A stretch of 37,032 nucleotides of DNA, from positions 1 to 37,032 of the forward strand of contig DATDMG010000260.1 in assembly GCA_036518955.1 (NCBI GenBank), in the 5' to 3' direction. Both the position numbers and the translations under genes were made by a program. Below are positions 26,156-32,582 of this stretch, in pieces. Source of the DNA: DATDMG01 sp036518955 (GTDB lineage Bacteria > Actinomycetota > Actinomycetes > Actinomycetales > Kineosporiaceae). The first letter of the stretch is position 1. Every line of letters starts with the position of its first letter. A model generated the notes under the pieces. It was not told the origin of the DNA. It ran no database searches and worked only from the letters and a program-made list of their open reading frames with translations.

Positions 26156-26899
26156 GTGTCGATCTTGGCTAAAGGAACTCCCTTGTATCGATTGGTCAAC
26201 GACGAGACCGGAGACGAGTATGCGCGTGCAGTTGATCTCGCTGGGTTCTTCCTGGATCACCTCACGCTTGAGTCCGCGGTGGTTACTCTTGTGGATGCCG
26301 TGGCTCACGTAAAATTCTTGCCCACGGATATCGATAATGTAAGAATGGAGGTCATTGACCGCAACGGCCAGACAATTGGTCGATACTACATTGGTAGAGT
26401 TCGCCCTATTGTGCAGCGCACAAGAGATGATTTGCTCGAACTCGATTTCTCATTCTATGGATTCTCGTGCGGCTACCCTCGCGCGGGAGATATCTGGCGT
26501 CGATGGGCCTCTGGAGCGCCCATCAAAGCGGGTGAATGGATGGACTATCCTGCCTACCTTCATGAAACTTGGCTTCATGTAGTCCAAAACGTCTGGTTCG
26601 AGAAAGGTCGCACCGCGACCAGATATGCAAGCGAATATGCTATTGCTATTGATGGTGACTTAATGCCTGATGTGGCTGCGTTCTACTGTGCAATCGGTGA
26701 GGCAGTCAATGGGCCGGGTGGTTACTATGGAGCGACTCTTGATGGTCTAGCGGAATGCCTTTCATCGACTCGCTCCAACGGTGTCGACTTTCGCCTTATT
26801 TGGTCTCACGGCGACGCGTCCAGGCGCATGCTCGGCGAGGAATTTGTGGCCTCGGTCCTTGACTTGATGGGTGAGTTTGGAATCGAAACGGCGATATGA
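26156..26899 (+). CDS. barstar-domain immunity protein
   Basis: This 247-residue protein ends with a barstar domain (about 160-247): AIAIDGDLM, then GGYYGATLDGLAECL, with Y190, D196 and E200 matching barstar Y29, D35 and D39 that plug the barnase active site, then FRLIWSHGD. The N-terminal 155 residues form an extra unrecognised domain. It follows the barnase-like toxin, as expected for a cognate inhibitor. GTG 26156 has AGGAG seven bases upstream, better than the ATGs at 26084 and 26114. Like the toxin, it is low in GC for this genome and was probably acquired with it. Confidence 0.88.
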   Translation: MSILAKGTPLYRLVNDETGDEYARAVDLAGFFLDHLTLESAVVTLVDAVAHVKFLPTDIDNVRMEVIDRNGQTIGRYYIGRVRPIVQRTRDDLLELDFSFYGFSCGYPRAGDIWRRWASGAPIKAGEWMDYPAYLHETWLHVVQNVWFEKGRTATRYASEYAIAIDGDLMPDVAAFYCAIGEAVNGPGGYYGATLDGLAECLSSTRSNGVDFRLIWSHGDASRRMLGEEFVASVLDLMGEFGIETAI

Positions 26900-26941
26900 T
26901 CTACGCGACTTTCGCCAGTTGCGTGATCTTGTTGGGTGAGT

Positions 26942-27515
26942 TCATGCTGCTTGGGCCCAGGCTGTGGTGACGGCGAGGATTTCCTCGCTGGTGGCCTGAC
27001 GTGGGCTTGTGGGCGTAGATCGGGCGGCGATGATCACTCGACGGAGGGCGTCGGTCATGTCCTGGAACGAGACCTCGGTCTTGCGGGTGTACCAGGGCGA
27101 GGTCAGGCGGTGGGTGGCGACGTCGGCGGTGGGGATGCCGTGGCGGGCGTACCAGAGGATGACCAGGGTGTAGGCGGTCAGGCCGAACGGGACGGTGCGT
27201 TCGACGGCGCGGGGTGTGCGGTTGCGGGCCTGGCCGACGCCGAGGATCTGGCGCATCTGGGAGAACACGACCTCGATGCTCCAGCGGGCGGCGTACCGGC
27301 TGACGATGTCCTCGACCGGGGTGGTCAGGTCGGTCGTGATCAGGGCGAGGTCATAGTACTTGCTCGAATCGCGCAGCAGGATCAGACGGCAGGGCAGGTC
27401 GCGCCAGGGGCCGTACCACTGCACGCGTCGTTTGGGCTAGGCGCACGTTCGCGGGTTGCCCGTACCGCTGCACGGTCACCGACCGCCAGACGTAGCTGGC
27501 GGCGATCTGGGTCAG
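26942..27515 (-). pseudogene. IS transposase remnant (DDE type, IS701-like)
   Basis: The minus-strand frame carries the C-terminal part of a DDE transposase: WYGPWRDLPCRLILLRD, YDLALITTDL, RYAARWSIEVVFSQMRQILG (with the catalytic Glu in SIE), ARNRTPRAVERTVPFG and a terminal EEILAVTTAWAQ. Upstream, the frame changes near 27425: SYVWRSVTVQRYGQPANVRL is in another phase. The N-terminal half is missing, and at about 27515 it abuts Rhs sequence. It separates the two Rhs tips and probably inserted into the second one before decaying. The exact family is by resemblance. Confidence 0.8.
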
Positions 27516-27517
27516 CC

Positions 27518-28708
27518 TACCTGGCCGGACAAGAACTCCACCTTCCGGCCGGAGCCACCAGCGCTAGTGCGACCACCGCGGTGCGTTACTACACTTTGGG
27601 CGACACCGTCGCCGAACGCACTACTGGCGTCACCAGCCCCGGCCTGCACTGGCTTCTGTCCGACCGGCAGAACTCCGTCAGCATCGCCGTCAATGCCACC
27701 ACCGCTGCTATCAGCCGCGACCGCTACCTGCCCTACGGCGGCAACCGCGCCACCAATTTCACCCTGCCCACCGATCGCGGCTGGATCGGCCAAGTCCAGG
27801 ACAAAGACACCGGCCTGGACTACCTCAACGCCCGCTACTACGACCCCCAACTCGCCCACTTCATCTCCACCGACCCACTCAATGTCCAGTCGAGCCCCGA
27901 GGACGCCAACCCCTACGCTGCGGACAGCCCAATTGCCCGTAGCGACGCCAGTGGTCTTGTTGCGCTCATTGACCACACCCCTGTTCACGTCGCCCTCCAG
28001 CGGGAAGCGGTGGCTGCCCGGGCACGTGCTGAGGCCCAGAAGCGAGCTGCTGAAGCCAGCGCGCTGAAGGCAAGAATTGCTGCGGCAGTTGCCAAGGCGA
28101 AGGCCGCGAAGGAGGCGGCGGCAAATAGGGCGGCTCAGGCTCGAGTCGCGGCAGAGAAGAAGAAAAGCCTGCTGGATCACCTGAATGACATCGCGATGGC
28201 AGCCGTCATGATTGGCCGTGTGCCGGGTGAGGATGGCGAAGGGGTTCCCGGGGGTAGTCGAATCCCTGCTGCTAAGATTAACGAGCTCTCCAGGGCCGAC
28301 TTGGCCGAGTTGGCCGATGAAGGCCTGACTGTGGAGCAGTATGACGCGCTGAATACGAACAATCTGGGCCTAGTGCGGGAGGTGCACGTAGCCAAACTGA
28401 CGGGAGGCAGCGCGCTTACGCTCGCGACGGGCCGGGGCGTGAAGGTCGTCCAACCTGCCAGGGGTAGCACGGATATTGATGTTGTTGCCGGCAACGGGGA
28501 CTTTATTGCCGTTGGCGGCCCCAAGAAGACACCCCAAGTTGTTGGTAGTAAGCTAAGGATTCTGAAGTACGCTGCAGATGAAGCTGGTGTTGGCGCCCAA
28601 GCATGGTTCGAACTGGGGACATCGGAGCAGACGCTGGACAAGGCACGTGAAATCCTTGGAGCGGGCAACGTCCATGTGTTCAGCTCCAGGCCGCCTCTAA
28701 TGGCATAG
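27518..28708 (+). CDS. 5'-truncated Rhs tip with REase-like toxin
   Basis: Rhs similarity starts at 27518 (YLAGQELHLPAGAT), next to the transposase remnant, and stays in frame to TAG at 28708. The Rhs core end is degenerate: SDASGL replaces the DPxGL cleavage motif kept in the first tip. An Ala/Lys/Arg-rich helical linker (about 27985-28170) follows. The last 145 residues (about 28270-28708) hold GSTDIDVVAGNGDFIAVGGP and later FELGTSEQTLDKAREILG. The D-x-D-h-h strand followed by a charged helix suggests a restriction-endonuclease-like toxin fold of polymorphic toxins. No start codon context is visible. A putative immunity gene follows 11 bp later. Confidence 0.7.
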   Translation, partial: YLAGQELHLPAGATSASATTAVRYYTLGDTVAERTTGVTSPGLHWLLSDRQNSVSIAVNATTAAISRDRYLPYGGNRATNFTLPTDRGWIGQVQDKDTGLDYLNARYYDPQLAHFISTDPLNVQSSPEDANPYAADSPIARSDASGLVALIDHTPVHVALQREAVAARARAEAQKRAAEASALKARIAAAVAKAKAAKEAAANRAAQARVAAEKKKSLLDHLNDIAMAAVMIGRVPGEDGEGVPGGSRIPAAKINELSRADLAELADEGLTVEQYDALNTNNLGLVREVHVAKLTGGSALTLATGRGVKVVQPARGSTDIDVVAGNGDFIAVGGPKKTPQVVGSKLRILKYAADEAGVGAQAWFELGTSEQTLDKAREILGAGNVHVFSSRPPLMA

Positions 28709-28719
28709 GAAGGGTGAAC

Positions 28720-29292
28720 GTGACCGATTGGCAGGCTGCGTTATTCTTGTCGTCTAGTGTTGACGAAGCTGTTTCGGAAATAAGGACCGTTCTCCAGATG
28801 GGGCTAAGTTTACGATATGGCGATATGGGCTCTGCTACCGTCACCCTCTGGGGCCCAGGCGAGCTCGAGGGGGAACCGGCAGAGAGAGATTTCGAGGTTA
28901 CGGAGGAGTCCTTCCTCTCCATGATAGGCCAGATGTCTGTTGGGCAATCGTTGTCATTTACTCTCTGGGTAGAAGAGGGGTCCGGCGCGATTTCAGTGCT
29001 CGCTCGAAACCAAGCTGGGCTAACCTTGAGTACCGAACTTGCTGGGCTGTCCCCCTCTGCGACAAAGATGCTTGTATCGGCACTATTATGGATTTCCTGC
29101 ACAATGGAAGGGTGCTTGGGTATGGTTGTTGGCTGGGAAGTTGGAGATGGGATTATGAGTTTTTACGAGGACTTTCGCCTGGGGTTGAATCTTGACATGG
29201 ATGACCTGGCTTTAGTTGTTCGGCGGGACTCTTCCGGATCTAGGGTGGTTCAACTGGGAAAGGCATGGAGCTTCGTTATCGGCTCGAGTTAG
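28720..29292 (+). CDS. putative immunity protein for the REase-like toxin
   Basis: This 190-residue soluble acidic protein is not recognised by family. It directly follows an Rhs toxin tip with an 11-bp gap, is low in GC like the toxin, and lacks a signal peptide, all as expected for a cognate immunity protein. AGGAAGG lies six bases before GTG 28720; GTG 28714 is too close to that site. The function is inferred from position only. Confidence 0.7.
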   Translation: MTDWQAALFLSSSVDEAVSEIRTVLQMGLSLRYGDMGSATVTLWGPGELEGEPAERDFEVTEESFLSMIGQMSVGQSLSFTLWVEEGSGAISVLARNQAGLTLSTELAGLSPSATKMLVSALLWISCTMEGCLGMVVGWEVGDGIMSFYEDFRLGLNLDMDDLALVVRRDSSGSRVVQLGKAWSFVIGSS

Positions 29293-29910
29293 GGAAAGTG
29301 CTAACGGAGCGACATGAATGAGCGAGGGGGTAGCGGTCGGTGACCCGCAACTTAAGAGTGAGTGGGCGCGAGACAGTTCCCAGCGCAGCGCAGTTCGACC
29401 AGAAACGGTCCCAGCCGTCGGCGGACTTCGCCGTGGTGCAGCCCGGATCCCAACCAGCACCCGCTTCGGATGGACGCGGGTGGACCAGCGATGGATCGTA
29501 CGCTCCCAGGCTGAACACGTCGAGCCCATTGTGTCCGCCGGTCCGCATAGCGCAGGTCGTGCTGGCGGAGCGAAAGGTTGGCGCTCCTTCGGTGGAGCCT
29601 ATGCATACGACCTAGCCTTCGCGGTTTCATTGTCCCGACGGTCTGAGAACCGTGCAATGCTCGGCGGGACCTTGGGTCGCGTTCCGGTTCTTGTGCCGGT
29701 GCTCTTGCTGCCCTTACCTCAACAAGTGGGCGGCATGGACACCGCCTGGCGTGCCATTGCCGCAACAGACGGGTCGGGCTGGTCGCGGCGGTCACGCCGA
29801 TCGCGGTCGAGGAAGGCACGAACAGGGTGAGGGACCGCGGCCGGTGGCGGGCGACGTCCAGGTGAAGACCTGCACGCAGGAGCGCCATCGCGCTCTCGCC
29901 CGCGTCAGAG
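29293..29910. other. 618-bp region without a recognisable gene
   Basis: Several overlapping open frames exist on both strands, none with a start signal or family pattern. Composition shifts from moderate to high GC near 29640. It looks like a junction of recombined fragments between the Rhs tips and the following element. Confidence 0.4.
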
Positions 29911-30465
29911 CTACCTCGGCGGAAGTCGGCCACGGATCATCTGGTCCTGCCGGAGCAGCACGGGCCGCGCTCGTTGTATGGCCTGGTGCACGGGGTTGTC
30001 TCTGGGGTATCGAGCAAGGATCTCGGCTATGCGGTGTTGGGCATCGGTGGGTGAGCCCGTGGGCCCGACCGAGAGGTCGCAGTGCGTGATGGCGGCGACG
30101 AGGGTGTGTTCGAGGTCATCGTGGAGCGGGAACTCGGCGAGGAGAACGTCGTCGAGGCCGCGTGCTTCGGCTTCCATGATCGCGCACGTGTGGTGGGCGA
30201 CCAGGGTGCACAGCAATGGTGGGGCGTCGGTGTGGTCGCGGAGGTAGTGGGCGCCGTCCAGGGGGTGGAAGCCGGTGTCGACCAGCGGGGGCGCGTAGCC
30301 GATGTCGTGCAGGAAGGCGGCCGCCTCGAGGGTGTCGGCGTGCTCGCCGGCCAGCTGCCGCAGTTCTCGGGCCTTGAGGCCGACACCGCGGGAGTGGGCC
30401 CACCGGTCGGGCAGGGGCTCGGCGAGGAGGCGTTCGGCCAGTTGCTCTGCCCACGGCGCGTCCAT
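29911..30465 (-). CDS. HD-domain metal-dependent phosphohydrolase
   Basis: This 184-residue protein has the HD signature: H24 in WAHSRGVG, H53-D54 in FLHDIGYAP, H91-H92 in VAHHTC and an Asp in THCDLSVG. HD proteins remove phosphate from nucleotides or signalling nucleotides; the substrate is unknown. ATG 30465 fits the start of similarity (APWAEQLAERLL); the frame is open to 30498. It is transcribed away from the PLD-like gene, with a 139-bp shared regulatory region that contains a palindrome and promoter. Confidence 0.85.
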   Translation of the reverse strand: MDAPWAEQLAERLLAEPLPDRWAHSRGVGLKARELRQLAGEHADTLEAAAFLHDIGYAPPLVDTGFHPLDGAHYLRDHTDAPPLLCTLVAHHTCAIMEAEARGLDDVLLAEFPLHDDLEHTLVAAITHCDLSVGPTGSPTDAQHRIAEILARYPRDNPVHQAIQRARPVLLRQDQMIRGRLPPR

Positions 30466-30517
30466 GGATCGAGCGTAGGCGGGACGTCCTGGGGGCACGA
30501 GGGGACGGGGACGGGAC

Positions 30518-30534
30518 GGATGTGCCGGACATCC
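30518..30534. promoter_or_regulatory. palindrome, candidate operator
   Basis: GGATGT-GCCGG-ACATCC is a perfect 6-bp inverted repeat around a 5-bp spacer. It lies in the divergent region between the HD-domain gene and the HTH/PLD-like gene, whose own HTH domain might bind it. Confidence 0.55.
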
Positions 30535-30577
30535 ACAGGCGGCGTCGACGCGAGGGACGTCTAGGGACTTCTCCTGC

Positions 30578-30583
30578 TAATGT
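30578..30583 (+). promoter_or_regulatory. promoter -10 box (TAATGT followed by CCC) for the HTH/PLD-like gene
   Basis: TAATGTCCC lies 21-27 bp before the start codon and resembles TAGCGTCCC before two other genes of the element. It is flanked by the inverted repeat AGGGAC...GTCCCT, so a repressor may overlap the promoter. Confidence 0.5.
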
Positions 30584-30604
30584 CCCTGATGGGAGGGATA
30601 TCCG

Positions 30605-31342
30605 ATGTCGAGTGTCCGTATCGAGAACCTGGCCCTGCGTCGCGCTCTGTCGGCGGCCCGCTTGCGGGACCGGGACGTCGCGGAGGTGCTGAAGGTCGAT
30701 ACGAAGACGGTCCAGCGGTGGCTGGCCGGGCGTCGTCCGCAGCCGCAGCATCGGTGGGCGCTGGCCGACCTGGTCGGCGTCCATGAGTCGGAGCTGTGGC
30801 CCGGCGGCGAGGTTCCCCCGGTGATGGATCCCGAGGTGGTGACGGTGTACCCGCACCGTTCGTCGGTGCCGCGTGAGGTGTGGCGCGAGCTGTTCGGCGG
30901 GGCGAGGTCGGAGATCGGCGTCCTGGTGTACAGCGGGCTCTTCCTGGCCGAGGACGTCGACCTGATGCAGGTACTGGCGGACCGGGCGTCGGCTGGTGCG
31001 GTCGTCCGGATCCTGCTCGGGGACCCACAGGCGCCGGCGGTCGCCCGGCGCGGCGATGACGAGGGGATCGGCGAGGCGATGGCGGCGAAGGCAGGCAACG
31101 CGCTGGTCCTGCACCGGTCGCTGACGGCCTCTCGAGGCGCGCAGGTGCGGCTGCATGCGACCGTGCTGTACGCCTCGATCTTCAGGGCGGACGACGAGAT
31201 GCTGGTGAACTCTCACGTGTACCGGCTCGGCGCGGCGCAGGCTCCGGTGTTGCACCTGCGGCGGCAGGACGGCGGCCGGCTGTTCGCCACCTACGGTGAG
31301 GCGTTCGAACGTGTGTGGGCGGAGGCCGAGCCCCTCGGCTGA
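30605..31342 (+). CDS. helix-turn-helix protein with PLD-like (DUF5919-type) domain
   Basis: This 245-residue protein has an N-terminal HTH (about 5-65; VAEVLKVDTKTVQRWLAG is the DNA-binding part) and a phospholipase-D-like domain (about 80-240): REVWRELFGGARSEIGVLVY, VRILLGDPQAPAV and RLHATVLYASIFRADDEMLV. The single HKD-like site reads H-x-T instead of H-x-K, so catalysis is doubtful and a ligand-sensing role is likelier. GGGAGGG precedes ATG 30605. A paralogue without HTH lies at 31978. Proteins of this kind often accompany actinomycete mobile elements. Confidence 0.82.
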   Translation: MSSVRIENLALRRALSAARLRDRDVAEVLKVDTKTVQRWLAGRRPQPQHRWALADLVGVHESELWPGGEVPPVMDPEVVTVYPHRSSVPREVWRELFGGARSEIGVLVYSGLFLAEDVDLMQVLADRASAGAVVRILLGDPQAPAVARRGDDEGIGEAMAAKAGNALVLHRSLTASRGAQVRLHATVLYASIFRADDEMLVNSHVYRLGAAQAPVLHLRRQDGGRLFATYGEAFERVWAEAEPLG

Positions 31343-31381
31343 CGCGGGGGCAGCCTGGGGCGTCGGCTGCGGTGCGACGCG

Positions 31382-31747
31382 CTACCGGGTGACGTCCCGG
31401 TGACCCAGCAGAGGTGCGGTCCGGACGACCGCGCGAAGCTGGGCGGCCAGTTTGCCGACGCGCGAGGGGTCCACGTCCCCAAGGCAGATGAAGGCGTCGG
31501 CTTCCGTCTGCTGCGCCAGCGCCTCCAGCCAGGCGTAACTCGACGGGTCGTCACCGGTGGCGACTTCCACGATGTCGACCAGGAAGTAGCCGAGCTTGTA
31601 CGCGAGGAGCGCGGCATCGAGCCGGGCAGGGCGCCGCCTCTCCTGCGGTGCGTCAGGCGGAATGGCCAGGACGGCGATCGCCATCGGCAGCGGCGGGGCA
31701 CCGGCCGGGTCCGAGCGAGGCAGGGTCTCGGGTTCCGTGGTCGTCAT
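31382..31747 (-). CDS. hypothetical protein, 121 residues
   Basis: This gene lies between the two PLD-like genes on the opposite strand. ATG 31747 has AGGAGG seven bases upstream, a strong ribosome-binding site, which supports expression. The C-terminal 85 residues have an alpha/beta pattern (AYKLGYFLVDIVEVATG, then DAFICLGDVD) vaguely like the start of a serine-recombinase or resolvase fold, but the catalytic Ser motif is not visible. I do not recognise the family. Confidence 0.65.
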   Translation of the reverse strand: MTTTEPETLPRSDPAGAPPLPMAIAVLAIPPDAPQERRRPARLDAALLAYKLGYFLVDIVEVATGDDPSSYAWLEALAQQTEADAFICLGDVDPSRVGKLAAQLRAVVRTAPLLGHRDVTR

Positions 31748-31852
31748 GGCCAAGCCTCCTGTGTCACTGGCACCGAGGACGGTCTCCACCCACCGTGGCC
31801 GCGGACAGCCGGGCAGCGCTACCGCAGACAGGTCTCGGAGGTGGACGACAGG

Positions 31853-31923
31853 GACGTCCTGGAGACGTCCGACGACGTCCCGAGGACGTCTCGAGACGTC
31901 ATGGTCGGCGACCTGGAGACGTC
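31853..31923. repeat. six GACGTC palindromes in helical phase
   Basis: GACGTC starts at 31853, 31864, 31874, 31885, 31895 and 31918, spaced 11, 10, 11, 10 and 23 bp. The array ends 14 bp before the -10 box of the second PLD-like gene. Single copies also lie at 30483 and 30556 near the first PLD-like gene. It looks like a multi-site operator. Confidence 0.8.
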
Positions 31924-31937
31924 CCGGATCGGCGGCC

Positions 31938-31943
31938 TAGCGT
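31938..31943 (+). promoter_or_regulatory. promoter -10 box (TAGCGT followed by CCC) for the second PLD-like gene
   Basis: CCTAGCGTCCCTGG lies 35 bp before the ATG and just after the GACGTC array. It matches the boxes at 30578 and 34955. Confidence 0.45.
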
Positions 31944-31977
31944 CCCTGGCAGGTCCCCAGCATCCGGAGGGAAGGAC

Positions 31978-32550
31978 ATGACCATGAGCTCGCGCCGCGC
32001 CGTCCGTCGTCCCCGGGGAGGGTTCGGGCGCCGGGAGAGGGCCGTGCAGATCTACCCGCGTCGTTCGGTGGTCCCTCGTCAGGTGTGGCGGGAGCTGTTC
32101 GGCGGCGCCCAGCGAGAGATCGGCATCCTGGTGTATGCCGGGGAGTTCCTCGCGCGGGACGACGAGCTGATGCGGATCGTGGCCACGAAAGCCGGCGGCG
32201 ACGTCTCGGTGCGGATCCTGCTCGGCGACCCTGAGGCTCCCGCCGTCCTCCGCCGCGGCCAGGACGAAGGCATCGGCGAGGAGATGGCCGCCATGGCCCG
32301 TCGCGCGCTGGTGCGGCACCGATCCTTGCTCCAGCCTCACGGAGCCCAGATCCGCCTGCACGGCACCGTGCTCTACGACTCCTTGTACTGGGCGGACGAC
32401 GAGATGCTCGTCAACCAGCACCTGTTCGGGATCGGCGCTGCTGACGCGCCGGTCACCCACCTTCGGCACGCGGCGGACCGGGAGTTGGCCGCAACCTACC
32501 GCCGCGTGTTCGAGCGGGTGTGGGCCTCTGCCTCAAGGGCCGCCGACTGA
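31978..32550 (+). CDS. PLD-like (DUF5919-type) protein without HTH domain
   Basis: This 190-residue paralogue of the protein encoded at 30605 matches its PLD-like part: RQVWRELFGGAQREIGILVY, VRILLGDPEAPAVLRRG, DEGIGEEMA and RLHGTVLYDSLYWADDEMLV. The HTH is replaced by a short basic N-terminus. The Lys of the HKD motif is again missing. GGAGGGAAGG precedes ATG 31978. Duplication and loss of the HTH suggest that one protein regulates and the other works as partner or effector. Confidence 0.82.
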   Translation: MTMSSRRAVRRPRGGFGRRERAVQIYPRRSVVPRQVWRELFGGAQREIGILVYAGEFLARDDELMRIVATKAGGDVSVRILLGDPEAPAVLRRGQDEGIGEEMAAMARRALVRHRSLLQPHGAQIRLHGTVLYDSLYWADDEMLVNQHLFGIGAADAPVTHLRHAADRELAATYRRVFERVWASASRAAD

Positions 32551-32582
32551 GGAAAGCGGTCAACGAGTGCCGCGGATTCGGA

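Noticed and set aside
29293..29910. Third Rhs tip or IS element
   Set aside because: No Rhs core, transposase motif or inverted repeats could be identified in any frame.
30116..31255. 379-residue minus-strand frame over the HTH/PLD-like gene
   Set aside because: Its content is antisense to recognisable HTH and PLD-like domains and out of frame with the HD-domain gene.
31853..31923. CRISPR array
   Set aside because: The repeats are 6-bp palindromes with 4-5 bp gaps; there are no spacers of CRISPR size and no cas genes.
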